Origin: CAIQJJ01 sp049325275
GTDB lineage: Bacteria; Chloroflexota; Anaerolineae; Anaerolineales; UBA4823
Reading direction: 5' to 3'
Assembly (NCBI GenBank): GCA_049325275.1
Contig: JBMOLU010000084.1
Coordinates: forward strand, 248,001-312,000
Length of the DNA: 64,000 nucleotides
The notes under the pieces were generated by a model. That model ran no database searches and was not told the DNA's origin. It saw only the letters and a list, made by a program, of their open reading frames with translations. Positions 34,499-43,348 of this stretch are shown piece after piece (the stretch's first letter is position 1; each line of letters starts with the position of its first letter). The position numbers and the translations under genes were made by a program.

Positions 34499-37400
34499 TT
34501 ATTTTTCTTCACCATAGTGCATGGCGGCCATTTGCTTGTAGTACTGCCAGCGCGATTCAACGTCTTTCTGCGCCTGTTTGAGCAGTTCTTCAGCGCGGGC
34601 CTCATCACTTTGGACCAACATGCGATAGCGGGTCTCGTTGTAGATATAGTCTTTCAACGGAACGCTCGGATCCTTCGAATCGATGGTCAGCGGGTTTCTG
34701 CCTTCGGCGATCAGCGTCGGGTTGTAGCGGTACATCGGCCAGTGACCGGCATTGACGGCCAGCTTCTGCTGATCGAGGCCCTTACGCATGTCGATCCCTT
34801 GCTGGATACAGTGTGAGTAAGCGATAATCAACGAGGGTCCGTCGTAAGCATCGGCTTCCAGGAAGGCGTTGAGGGTTTGCTGGTCGTTGGCGCCCATGGC
34901 GACCTTGGCGACGTAGACGTACCCATAGGACATGGCGATCAGGCCGAGATCCTTCTTGGGCATGCCCTTCCCGTTGGCGGCAAACTTGGCAACAGCCGCA
35001 CGTGGGGTTGCTTTGGAAGATTGGCCCCCCGTGTTGGAGTAGACTTCGGTGTCGAGCACCAAAACGTTGACGTTGCGGCCGCTGGCGAGGACATGATCGA
35101 GACCACCATAACCGATGTCGTAAGCCCAACCGTCGCCACCAAGGATCCATACACTCTTACGCACCAGGGCGTCAGCAATGCTTGCCAGGTTCTTCGCACG
35201 CGGGTCGGTGCTGGCGGCCAGTTTCTGCCTCAAGAGCACCACGCGCTCGCGTTGGCGGGCGATGCTGCCTTCGGTGGATTGATCGGCGTTCAAAATCTCG
35301 TTGACCAGGTCCTCGCCGACCACAGAAGCCAACTGCGGCAGCAGCTCGCGTGCGAATTCGGTTTGCTTGTCGAGCGTCAGGCGGAAGCCCAGGCCGAACT
35401 CAGCGTTGTCTTCGAACAGTGAGTTCGACCAGCTCGGGCCACGGCCGTCGGCGTTGGTCGCATAAGGCGTGGTGGGCAGGTTGCCGCCGTAGATGGAGGA
35501 ACAGCCCGTTGCGTTGGCGATCATGGTGCGGTCACCGAAAAGCTGGGTGAGCAGCTTGATGTAGGGCGTCTCACCACAACCGGTGCAGGCGCCGGAAAAC
35601 TCGAACAAGGGATCGAGCAGTTGCGTGTTCTTGACCTGCTTGACGTTGACCAACGAGCGGTCCGGGTCGGGAATCGTCTCGAAGAATTCCCAGTTGATGC
35701 GTTCTTGCTCGCGCACGGGCGGCTGTTCGACCATATTGAGCGCCTTGCGGCCGACCTGGCTCTTGTCCTTGGCCGGGCAGACTTCCACACACAGGGCACA
35801 CCCGGTGCAGTCCTCCGGGGCCACCTGAAGGGAGTACTTCATGCCGGGAAACTCTCGCCACTTGCTGTCCATCGATTTGAACGTCTCGGGGGCGTTTTCC
35901 AGCAAACCGGGATCGTAGACCTTGCCGCGAATGACGGCATGTGGACAGACGAAAACGCATTTGCCACACTGGATGCACAGGTCGGGTTCCCAGGCCGGAA
36001 TTTCAAGCGCAATGTTGCGCTTTTCCCACTGCGTCGTGCTGAGCGGGTACGTGCCATCGATCGGGAAAGCGCTGACGGGGATGTTGTCGCCGTCCAGGGC
36101 GATGATGCGGCCCAACACGTCCTTGACGAAGGCCGGGGCAGCTTCAGGCACCGCCGGCCGGATGTGCAGCTCGCCGGTGACGGTGGCAGGCACCTTTACT
36201 TCGTGCAAGTGGGCAAGCGTCTGATCGACAGCCTCGAAGTTCTTCTGCACGACGGCTTCACCGCGCTTACCGTAGGTCTTCTTGATCGATTTTTTGATCT
36301 GCTGAATGGCCTCCTCGCGTGGCAGCACACCGGAGATGGCGAAGAAGCAGGTCTGCATGATCGTGTTGATGCGCGTGCCCATGCCGGTGTCCTTGGCAAC
36401 GTCGTAGGCGTTGATCACGTAGAACTTGAGTTTCTTCTCGACGATCCCCTTCTGGGTTTCAACGGGAAGGTGCTCCCAAACTTCTTCGGGACTGTAGATG
36501 CTGTTGAGCAAGAAGGTGCTGCCCGGTGCTGAATACTTCAGCACGTCCACGCGCTCGAGGAACGAGAACTGGTGGCAGCCGACGAACTGCGCCTGGCTGA
36601 TCAGGTAGGGAGCGCGGATCTGGCGCGGGCCAAAGCGCAGGTGCGAGATGGTGATGCCACCCGACTTCTTCGAGTCGTAGACGAAATAACCCTGGGCGTA
36701 GTTTTCGGTTTCCTCACCGATGATTTTGATCGAGTTCTTGTTGGCGCCGACGGTACCGTCAGCACCCAGGCCCCAGAACACGCAGCGGACGGTGTCGGGG
36801 GATTCGATGTCGAAGGCCGGGTCGAAAGACAGGCTGGTGTTGCTGACGTCGTCGTGGATACCGATGGTGAAGTGATTCTTGGGATTATCTTTCTTCATCT
36901 CATCGAAGACACCTTTGACCATCGCCGGGGTGAATTCTTTCGACGAAAGCCCATAACGGCCGCCGATAACCTTGACGCCGGTGCGGCCGGTTTCGGCCAG
37001 GGCGTTGACGATGTCCATGTAGAGCGGCTCGCCGGCAGCGCCGGGTTCCTTGGTGCGATCGAGCACGGCCACGGTCTTGACCGAAGCCGGCAGGGCCTTG
37101 GCGCAGTCTTCCACCGAGAAGGGACGGTACAGGCGTACAACCAACACACCCACCTTCTCGCCGCGGGCGTTGAGGTACTTGGCCGTTTCGTAAGCGGTTT
37201 CTGCACCGGAACCCATTACCACGATCACACGCTCGGCATCGGGCGCACCATCGTACCAGAACAGGCTGTACTTACGCCCGGTCAGGCTGGCAAACTTGTC
37301 CATCGCTTTTTGGACGATGGCGGGGGTTGCGGCGTAGAAGGGATTGACGGTCTCGCGTGCCTGGAAGAAGACATCGGGGTTCTGGGCGGTGCCGCGAACG

Positions 37401-38041
37401 ACAGGATGATCGGGCGTAAGTGCGCGGGCACGGTGAGCCTGGACCAGTTCATCGCTGATCATGGCGCGGATGACTTCGTCTTCAATCAGTTCGATCTTGT
37501 TGACTTCAGCGGAGGTGCGGAAGCCGTCGAAGAAGTGCAGGAAGGGAATGCGGCTTTCGAGCGTGGCCGCGGTGGCGATCAGGGCGAAATCGTGCGCTTC
37601 TTGCACCGAATTGGAGGCCAGCATGGCAAACCCGGTCTGGCGCACGGCCATCACGTCAGAGTGATCGCCGAAAATGGAAAGCGCCTGCGCAGCCACGGAA
37701 CGAGCCGAAACGTGGAAAACGGTGGGGGTCAGTTCGCCGGCGATCTTGTACATATTGGGGATCATCAACAGCAGGCCCTGGGAAGCCGTAAAGGTGGTGG
37801 TCAAGGCACCGGCCTGCAAAGCGCCGTGCACGGCGCCCGCCGCGCCACCTTCGGACTGCATTTCGGCCACCAGGGGAATCGTCCCCCAAATATTGGGGCG
37901 CTTCTGCGCAGACCATTCGTCGGCAAACTCACCCATCGTAGAAGAAGGCGTGATCGGGTAAATGGCGATCACTTCGTTGGTTCGGTGTGCAATATAGGCG
38001 GTTGCCTCATTGCCATCGAGATTGATCATTCGTTTGGCCAT
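34499..38041 (-). CDS. nifJ: Pyruvate:ferredoxin (flavodoxin) oxidoreductase
   Basis: The 1180-residue product is a single-chain PFOR. The N-terminal pyruvate-binding domain includes YPITPSSTMGE. The gamma domain and the 8Fe-8S ferredoxin-like insert follow, with CIQCGKCVFVCPH (about residue 690) and CTGCALCVEVCPAK (about 745). The thiamine-diphosphate domain has GACTGCGETPY and GDGWAYDIG (about 969). It oxidises pyruvate to acetyl-CoA and CO2 and reduces ferredoxin or flavodoxin. AGGAG precedes the ATG. The leader holds a strong GC hairpin. The DHODH-like gene follows. Confidence 0.98.
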   Translation of the reverse strand: MAKRMINLDGNEATAYIAHRTNEVIAIYPITPSSTMGEFADEWSAQKRPNIWGTIPLVAEMQSEGGAAGAVHGALQAGALTTTFTASQGLLLMIPNMYKIAGELTPTVFHVSARSVAAQALSIFGDHSDVMAVRQTGFAMLASNSVQEAHDFALIATAATLESRIPFLHFFDGFRTSAEVNKIELIEDEVIRAMISDELVQAHRARALTPDHPVVRGTAQNPDVFFQARETVNPFYAATPAIVQKAMDKFASLTGRKYSLFWYDGAPDAERVIVVMGSGAETAYETAKYLNARGEKVGVLVVRLYRPFSVEDCAKALPASVKTVAVLDRTKEPGAAGEPLYMDIVNALAETGRTGVKVIGGRYGLSSKEFTPAMVKGVFDEMKKDNPKNHFTIGIHDDVSNTSLSFDPAFDIESPDTVRCVFWGLGADGTVGANKNSIKIIGEETENYAQGYFVYDSKKSGGITISHLRFGPRQIRAPYLISQAQFVGCHQFSFLERVDVLKYSAPGSTFLLNSIYSPEEVWEHLPVETQKGIVEKKLKFYVINAYDVAKDTGMGTRINTIMQTCFFAISGVLPREEAIQQIKKSIKKTYGKRGEAVVQKNFEAVDQTLAHLHEVKVPATVTGELHIRPAVPEAAPAFVKDVLGRIIALDGDNIPVSAFPIDGTYPLSTTQWEKRNIALEIPAWEPDLCIQCGKCVFVCPHAVIRGKVYDPGLLENAPETFKSMDSKWREFPGMKYSLQVAPEDCTGCALCVEVCPAKDKSQVGRKALNMVEQPPVREQERINWEFFETIPDPDRSLVNVKQVKNTQLLDPLFEFSGACTGCGETPYIKLLTQLFGDRTMIANATGCSSIYGGNLPTTPYATNADGRGPSWSNSLFEDNAEFGLGFRLTLDKQTEFARELLPQLASVVGEDLVNEILNADQSTEGSIARQRERVVLLRQKLAASTDPRAKNLASIADALVRKSVWILGGDGWAYDIGYGGLDHVLASGRNVNVLVLDTEVYSNTGGQSSKATPRAAVAKFAANGKGMPKKDLGLIAMSYGYVYVAKVAMGANDQQTLNAFLEADAYDGPSLIIAYSHCIQQGIDMRKGLDQQKLAVNAGHWPMYRYNPTLIAEGRNPLTIDSKDPSVPLKDYIYNETRYRMLVQSDEARAEELLKQAQKDVESRWQYYKQMAAMHYGEEK

Positions 38042-38081
38042 GTTTTGTTACTCCTGAAGGAATTTTGGCCCCCCAAGCCTC

Positions 38082-38134
38082 CCCCCAGCGCCGCCCGAAG
38101 ACTCAGGGCCGTTCTTACCAGGCAGCGCTGGGGG
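38082..38134 (-). promoter_or_regulatory. GC-rich hairpin in the PFOR leader
   Basis: CCCCCAGCGCCGCC (38082-38095) pairs with GGCAGCGCTGGGGG (38121-38134) with one G-U. The hairpin sits 41 nt before the PFOR start codon and is flanked by runs of C and G. It could affect translation or mRNA stability. On the minus strand a TTGACA (about 38187) lies upstream and could be the -35 box. The remainder of the 305-nt gap to galT shows only a -10 box at 38301-38306. Confidence 0.5.
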
Positions 38135-38300
38135 AAAGGGGGGGATAATTTTTGACAAAGCTTGATACCAACGCAACAGTTTAGCCTGTCAAGGGAAAAT
38201 GCGACAGTAATATATGGCACATTAAAGGGTGCGACCTGTCACGTTTCTGTCCACAAGGCAGGCCAGGAAGAGGCCAGCATCCAATCGCGAAAGCGCTTGT

Positions 38301-38306
38301 TATAAT
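38301..38306 (+). promoter_or_regulatory. Likely -10 box of galT
   Basis: TATAAT lies 40 nt before the galT start codon in an otherwise GC-rich gap. No convincing -35 box is visible 17 nt upstream. Confidence 0.45.
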
Positions 38307-38346
38307 TGACCCTATTCTCGTAAGCTGTGAAAGGTCCTTCCATGCC

Positions 38347-39414
38347 ATGAATTTCGACTACCCGCATCGCCGGTTCAACCCTCTCACCCGTGAATGGGTC
38401 CTGGTCTCCCCTCACCGGGCCAAACGCCCCTGGTTGGGGCAGGTGGAAAAAGTTCCCCACGAGGCCCCCCCCGCCTACGATCCCCAATGCCTGCTCTGCC
38501 CCGGTAACACACGCATCAACGGCGAGGTCAACCCCCGTTATACCGATACGTTCGTCTTCACCAACGACTTTCCTGCCGTGCTAACGCCCGAAAAAATGGG
38601 CCCTGATGCCCCCGCCAACCCGGTGGAGATTTTGCCGGAAAAATTGTTCGCGGCCCAACCCGTAACCGGAATCTGCCGCGTGGTGTGTTTCTCACCACGC
38701 CACGATCTCAGCCTGCCGGAACTTTCGCAGGCAGAAGTCGAAAGCATCGTACGCACCTGGCGCGATCAGACTGTCGAAATCGGCGCGCACGACTTCGTCA
38801 ACTACGTACAAGTCTTTGAAAACAAAGGTGAGACGATGGGTTGCTCCAACCCCCACCCTCACAGCCAAATCTGGTCGACCAGCGAAATCCCTACCGAACC
38901 GGCCAAGGAACTCGCCGCACAGTCCGCTTACCTGCGGGAAAACAAATCATGTTTGCTGTGCGACTACGTCGAAATCGAGCGCCAGTCGGGCGAGCGCGTG
39001 GTATGTGAGAACGCGCACTTCACAGCGGTCGCGCCGTTTTGGGCCGTATGGCCGTTCGAGTTGATGATCGTTTCACACCGCCACGTGGGTTCGCTGGCCG
39101 GCCTGAGCGAGGATGAGATCGGCGGCCTGGCGAATATCTTGCGTCGTGTGACGGCCCGCTACGATAACCTGTTCGAGGTTTCTTTCCCTTATTCGATGGG
39201 TTTCCACCAGTCCCCCACCGACGGCCTGCCGCACGAAGAGTGCCATCTGCACCTGCATTTCTATCCACCGTTGTTACGCTCGGCAACCGTGCGCAAGTTC
39301 ATGGTCGGCTTTGAGCTTCTCGGCATGCCACAGCGTGACATCACCCCCGAAACCGCCGCGGCGCGCTTGCGCGCTGTGAGCGAAGTCCATTACCGCCGTC
39401 ATATTGCAATGTGA
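38347..39414 (+). CDS. galT: Galactose-1-phosphate uridylyltransferase
   Basis: The 355-residue product has the GalT fold of two HIT-like halves. A zinc-type pair is at CLLC (Cys48, Cys51) and a second at CLLCDYV. The nucleophile region is NPHPHSQIW with His170 and His172. The C-terminal half ends with HEECHLHLHFYPP, which carries further His ligands. It swaps UMP between UDP-glucose and galactose-1-phosphate in the Leloir pathway. AAAGG is 12 nt before the ATG. No galK or galE is adjacent. The DegV gene begins 11 nt after its stop. Confidence 0.95.
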   Translation: MNFDYPHRRFNPLTREWVLVSPHRAKRPWLGQVEKVPHEAPPAYDPQCLLCPGNTRINGEVNPRYTDTFVFTNDFPAVLTPEKMGPDAPANPVEILPEKLFAAQPVTGICRVVCFSPRHDLSLPELSQAEVESIVRTWRDQTVEIGAHDFVNYVQVFENKGETMGCSNPHPHSQIWSTSEIPTEPAKELAAQSAYLRENKSCLLCDYVEIERQSGERVVCENAHFTAVAPFWAVWPFELMIVSHRHVGSLAGLSEDEIGGLANILRRVTARYDNLFEVSFPYSMGFHQSPTDGLPHEECHLHLHFYPPLLRSATVRKFMVGFELLGMPQRDITPETAAARLRAVSEVHYRRHIAM

Positions 39415-39425
39415 AAGCCACTCTC

Positions 39426-40277
39426 ATGGGAAAAATTACCGTTATCACCGACACCGATTCCAGCCTGCCCGCCGGCCTGGCCGCCGCCCACCACATCAGC
39501 CTGGTGCCCATTCTCGTTACCTTCGGCGAGGAGACCTTCCGCACCGGCATCGACATCGACGACGAACGCGCCTTCGAGCGCATCGATCGCCAACGCAAGC
39601 TGCCGACGACCGCCGCGCCATCCCCCGGCCAGTTTGCCGAAGCCTATCAGGCCGCATTCGAGGCGGGCGCCGATCAAGTAATCTGCCTGTGCGTCAGCAG
39701 CAAAGTAAGCGGCACCTACGGCGCAGCCGTAAATGCCTGTGAACTATTGCCCGGAAGCGATATTTCGGTCATCGACACCATGAGCATCTCCATGAGCCAG
39801 GGCTTTCTCGCCCTGCAAGCGGCCGAAATGGCCGCAGCGGGTGCATCCAAGGGCGAGATACTGGCTGCGATCGATGAAATGCAGGCTCGCACGCATTTGT
39901 TTGCTGCCCTGGCCACGTTACGGTACCTGGCAATGAGCGGGCGCGTGGGACACCTGGCAGCAGGCATGGCCAACCTGCTCAATATCCGTCCCATTTTGAC
40001 GATGAGAGACGGAAAGCTAGAAATGATCGAGAAAATCCGCACCCAGTCGAAATGCTGGACGCGTACGATTGAACTGGCTGCCGCAGCCAGCGGTGGGAAG
40101 CTGGAGCGTGTCGCAATCTCGCACGTCAACGCCCCCGAAGAGGCCCGCCAGTTCGAGCAACAGCTACGCGCCGTTATACCCTGCCCGCAAGAAATCATCA
40201 TCGCGGAATTGACCCCGGGCCTATCGACGCACACAGGAACCGGGATGGTAGGGATCTCCTTCATCGCCGGGCGCTAG
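39426..40277 (+). CDS. DegV-family fatty-acid-binding protein
   Basis: The 283-residue product opens with ITVITDTDSSLP, the DegV N-terminal motif. It carries TAAPSPGQFAEAY and the lipid-pocket segments (VSSKVSGTYGA; SMSQGFLALQA), and ends with HTGTGMVGISF. DegV/FakB proteins bind a fatty acid and present it to the kinase FakA, which is not in this window. I chose the ATG at 39426 because it matches the family's start; a GTG at 39411 overlapping the galT stop is an alternative. It is probably in one operon with galT. Confidence 0.93.
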   Translation: MGKITVITDTDSSLPAGLAAAHHISLVPILVTFGEETFRTGIDIDDERAFERIDRQRKLPTTAAPSPGQFAEAYQAAFEAGADQVICLCVSSKVSGTYGAAVNACELLPGSDISVIDTMSISMSQGFLALQAAEMAAAGASKGEILAAIDEMQARTHLFAALATLRYLAMSGRVGHLAAGMANLLNIRPILTMRDGKLEMIEKIRTQSKCWTRTIELAAAASGGKLERVAISHVNAPEEARQFEQQLRAVIPCPQEIIIAELTPGLSTHTGTGMVGISFIAGR

Positions 40278-40355
40278 CAGGCCGCCGAAGCGGGTTTCCA
40301 GTGGCCTGCCAACACGTTAAAAACGCTATCGCAAACAGTGATAGGAGCTGTTTTT

Positions 40356-41390
40356 ATGGCAACCAACCCTGAAACAGAAAAAATTGAAGTTCTAAGTACG
40401 CTCGGGTTCGACGAGGGATTGCAAGCGCGCCTGCGCGCCGTGTCGCCGCGTTTGAATTTTACCTTCATCCGAACGGGAAAAGCGGAAGAAATCCCGGCCG
40501 AAGTCTGGCAGCGTACCGAAGTGCTGTATACCAATTGGGTCCTGCCCCAACCTGAGTTAGCGCCCAAGCTACGCTGGGTGCAGTTCCACTGGGCAGGCAT
40601 CGATCACGTCATTCAATCACCGCTACTGAACAAAACCGAAGTGGTGGCAACCACTTTAAGCGGCTCGAACGCTTCGCAAATCGCCGAGTACGTCTTGATG
40701 ATGCTGCTGGCCTTGGGCCATCACCTACCCGAAATGATCGCTGCACAAAAACGGAGCGAGTGGCCGCGCGATCGCTGGGAACGCTTCAGCCCACGCGAAC
40801 TGCGTGGGAGTACGATCGGCATCGTGGGATACGGCAGCATCGGCAGGCAGATCGCGCGTCTGCTACACGATTTCGGCGCGACCATTCTGGCGACCAAACG
40901 GGACGTCATGCACCCGGAAGACTACAATTACATGCCGCCCGGCATGGGCGACCCGGAAGGAAATTTCGTACGCCGGTTGTACCCGCCCCAGGCGCTCTGC
41001 TCGATGTTCACGGCGTGCGATGCGGTTGTCGTCACGGTACCGCTGACGGCTGAAACGCGTGGCTTGATAGGCAGTAAGGCCCTGGCCGCATTGAAGTCCA
41101 CTGCCTTTCTTGTGGATGTTTCACGCGGCGGCGTAATCGATCACGCGGCGCTGATGGCAGCGCTTTCAGAGCAACGCATAGCCGGCGCGGCGTTGGATGT
41201 CTTCCCGGAGGAGCCGCTGCCTTCCGACAGCCCGCTGTGGAAGATGCCCAACGTGTTGATTTCGCCGCACATGTCAGGCAGCACCCCACACTATGACGAA
41301 CGTGCGGTTACACTGTTTAGCGAAAACTTGCAACGCTACATCGCCGGGCAGGACCTGCTCAACCAGTATGACCCCCGTTATGGGTACTAA
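40356..41390 (+). CDS. D-isomer-specific 2-hydroxyacid dehydrogenase
   Basis: The 344-residue product has the NAD-binding loop GIVGYGSIGRQIA and the catalytic trio. The Arg is in DVSRGGVID, the Glu in LDVFPEEPLP and the His in ISPHMSG. Such enzymes reduce 2-keto acids or oxidise D-2-hydroxyacids. AGGAG lies 8 nt before the ATG at 40356. The segment around residues 190-215 (PEDYNYMPPGMGDP) is an insert not seen in short members. The substrate is not predictable. A terminator follows at 41478. Confidence 0.92.
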   Translation: MATNPETEKIEVLSTLGFDEGLQARLRAVSPRLNFTFIRTGKAEEIPAEVWQRTEVLYTNWVLPQPELAPKLRWVQFHWAGIDHVIQSPLLNKTEVVATTLSGSNASQIAEYVLMMLLALGHHLPEMIAAQKRSEWPRDRWERFSPRELRGSTIGIVGYGSIGRQIARLLHDFGATILATKRDVMHPEDYNYMPPGMGDPEGNFVRRLYPPQALCSMFTACDAVVVTVPLTAETRGLIGSKALAALKSTAFLVDVSRGGVIDHAALMAALSEQRIAGAALDVFPEEPLPSDSPLWKMPNVLISPHMSGSTPHYDERAVTLFSENLQRYIAGQDLLNQYDPRYGY

Positions 41391-41435
41391 GGCCTCGGCT
41401 CTTTTTAAAGGGGCTCCCCCGGCTTCGCCGCGAAA

Positions 41436-41454
41436 GGGATTCTTCACGCTAAAC
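41436..41454 (-). repeat. Short dispersed sequence, copy 1
   Basis: On the minus strand these bases read GTTTAGCGTGAAGAATCCC. They match 60742-60761 (plus strand) except for one inserted T. Both copies are intergenic. Origin unknown. Confidence 0.4.
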
Positions 41455-41477
41455 CCGAAACACCCATTAAGAAAAAC

Positions 41478-41508
41478 GGGCCAGCGTTTGTACTGGCCCA
41501 TTTTTTTG
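41478..41508. terminator. Bidirectional terminator between 2-hydroxyacid dehydrogenase and cold-shock genes
   Basis: GGGCCAG and CTGGCCC form a stem with an 8-nt loop. ATTTTTTTG follows on plus and GTTTTTCTT on minus. It serves the two convergent genes. Confidence 0.93.
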
Positions 41509-41517
41509 AAACCATCG

Positions 41518-41727
41518 TCACAGTGGGATCACGTTTGCGGCTTGAACGCCTTTGGGATTCTCTTCGATGGAGAACTCCACACGTTGACCTTTTTCCAGGG
41601 TACGAAAGCCGCTCCCCACAACGGCAGACGAATGGAGAAAGACATCATCTCCATTCTCTCGTCCGATGAAACCGTAACCCTTGGTTGTGTTGTACCACTT
41701 AATGGTTCCGGCAATGCGTTGCGACAT
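41518..41727 (-). CDS. Cold-shock-domain protein
   Basis: The 69-residue product is a CspA-type OB fold. RNP1 is KGYGFIGRE and RNP2 is DVFLHSSAV. It binds single-stranded RNA or DNA and melts structured mRNA. AAGGAG lies 6 nt before the ATG at 41727; an ATG 6 nt further upstream touches the ribosome site. The gene has a 190-nt upstream gap shared with the divergent small membrane protein. Csp genes often have long regulated leaders, but no box was recognised here. Confidence 0.96.
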   Translation of the reverse strand: MSQRIAGTIKWYNTTKGYGFIGRENGDDVFLHSSAVVGSGFRTLEKGQRVEFSIEENPKGVQAANVIPL

Positions 41728-41918
41728 TCTCATCTCCTTACGATCGAATATTGCTTTATTAAAGATCGTGAGACGAGTCTAACATGCGAAAATACAAGCG
41801 TCGAGAGAAAAGGCCATAAAAAGTGCACAGTTTTTGGCGGTGTTTTTTGTACTTTTCGGAGAAGTTTCACCGCAAAGAATCGCCAATCTTGAGTACAATA
41901 ATCAAGGAGGTCTCCATC

Positions 41919-42305
41919 ATGAAACTATTTTCTACTCAGAAACCCCTTCCTGTTTCCTTATTTCTGGGGGCGACAGTAGCGCTGATCATCGTGACCAGTT
42001 CACTCTGGGCATTCACTTTCCCCGCGCAAGCCGATGGCATGGGCCCTACGGAAACGCCAACCGCCACGGCAACCGTTGCCGTGACAGCTTCTGCGGATAA
42101 CACGCAAGGAGGCGGATACCCTGCACCTGGCGAGGGCATCCAATACGAACAACTGCCCACGCCGGAATTTGCGATCCAGGCCACACAACCGCCTGTCGTC
42201 GATGTCAATGAGGGCAGCTCGTTTTTGTTAGGCCCGCTCATCTTGCTGCTGCTGGCGCTGGTCGCTTTTGGTGCGATCGCTTTCCTGTTGATGCGAAAGA
42301 GATAG
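41919..42305 (+). CDS. Small membrane-anchored Thr/Ala/Pro-rich protein
   Basis: The 128-residue product has a signal-anchor helix (about 13-36), a low-complexity extracytoplasmic stretch (TPTATATVAVTA and similar), and a second hydrophobic helix near the C-terminus (about 103-124) ending in LLMRKR. AAGGAGG lies 8 nt before the ATG, so it is clearly translated. Such short exported proteins with Thr/Pro linkers are frequent in Chloroflexota; I know no function. RNase Z follows after 25 nt, perhaps co-transcribed. Confidence 0.75.
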   Translation: MKLFSTQKPLPVSLFLGATVALIIVTSSLWAFTFPAQADGMGPTETPTATATVAVTASADNTQGGGYPAPGEGIQYEQLPTPEFAIQATQPPVVDVNEGSSFLLGPLILLLLALVAFGAIAFLLMRKR

Positions 42306-42330
42306 TTCGCGCCACGGGTAAAGTGAACCT

Positions 42331-43287
42331 ATGTTTGAAATCGTCTTTCTCGGTACATCCGCTTCGGCACCGTCCATCCACCGCGGGCTTGCAGCCCAGG
42401 TCGTCATGCACGACGAACACCGCTTTCTCATCGACTGCGGCGAGGGTACACAACGCCAGATCCTGCAATCGGGGATCGGCTTCAAGCGCCTGAACCGCAT
42501 CCTGATCACCCATGGTCACCTCGATCACATCTTGGGGCTGGCCGGGTTGCTCTCCACGTTCATGCGTTGGGAAACCATCGACGAAGGGCTACAAGTTTAC
42601 GGCGGGCGCGCTGCACTGGACCGGGTGCACGACCTGTTGTTCGGCGTCGTCCTGCGAGGGACGCGCCCGCCCATGTCGCTAGATTTTTACGAGGTCAAGG
42701 AAGGGGTGATCATCGACGAAGCCGACTTCACCGTTAGCGCTTTCCCGGTGTGGCACCGTGGCCCCGACAATTACGGTTATGCGTTTCAAGAGAAATCGCG
42801 CCGCCCCTTCTTGCCGGAGATAGCCGAGGCCCTGAACATTCCTCCCGGCCCCTGGCGGCGCGACCTGGTGAATGGCAAGGCCGCCGTACTGCCAGACGGG
42901 CGCACCATTCAGCCGGAAGCGGTGCTCGGACCGGAACGCGTCGGCACCCGCCTGATTCATGTAGGAGATGTCGGCCGCACCGACGAGTTGCTCCCCATTT
43001 GCCAGGGTGCCGATGCGCTGGTGATCGAAGCCACTTATCTCGATGAGGAAGCCGAGATGGCACACCAGTTTGCCCACATGACAGCACGCAGCGCAGCCGA
43101 ACTGGCCGGCCGCGCCGGCGTTGGGCAACTGGTTTTGACGCACTTGTCGCGGCGCTATCGCGAGCGTGACGTGCTGGCAGAAGCACGCAGCCTATTCCCG
43201 AACACGCTGGTGGCGCGAGATTTCGACGCCTTCCAGGTGCGTCGAGGCGAGTTCACCAAGGTAGAAAAATCGGACCAGGGGGCTTGA
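42331..43287 (+). CDS. rnz: Ribonuclease Z / metallo-beta-lactamase-fold nuclease
   Basis: The 318-residue product begins FEIVFLGTSASAPS. It has the metal-binding motif HGHLDH (His61, His63, Asp65, His66) and further His ligands in EAEMAHQFAHMTA and LVLTHLSRRY. The spacing and ending fit tRNase Z, which cleaves the 3' trailer of tRNA precursors. Ribosome site weak. It lies after the small membrane protein and 61 nt before the PilZ gene; these may be one transcript. Confidence 0.93.
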   Translation: MFEIVFLGTSASAPSIHRGLAAQVVMHDEHRFLIDCGEGTQRQILQSGIGFKRLNRILITHGHLDHILGLAGLLSTFMRWETIDEGLQVYGGRAALDRVHDLLFGVVLRGTRPPMSLDFYEVKEGVIIDEADFTVSAFPVWHRGPDNYGYAFQEKSRRPFLPEIAEALNIPPGPWRRDLVNGKAAVLPDGRTIQPEAVLGPERVGTRLIHVGDVGRTDELLPICQGADALVIEATYLDEEAEMAHQFAHMTARSAAELAGRAGVGQLVLTHLSRRYRERDVLAEARSLFPNTLVARDFDAFQVRRGEFTKVEKSDQGA

Positions 43288-43348
43288 TGTATAATAACGA
43301 AAGGAAAATTTAACGGTTGATTTTGGGATGTCTCCCCAGGAGGCCAGC

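Noticed and set aside
36572..38155. A long open frame (527 codons) on the plus strand opposite nifJ
   Set aside because: It is the antisense of the PFOR gene, has no ribosome site or recognisable domain, and GC-rich codon bias explains its openness.
41391..41477. A small gene in the gap after the 2-hydroxyacid dehydrogenase
   Set aside because: Short frames there have no ribosome site, and the stretch is explained by the short repeat and terminator.
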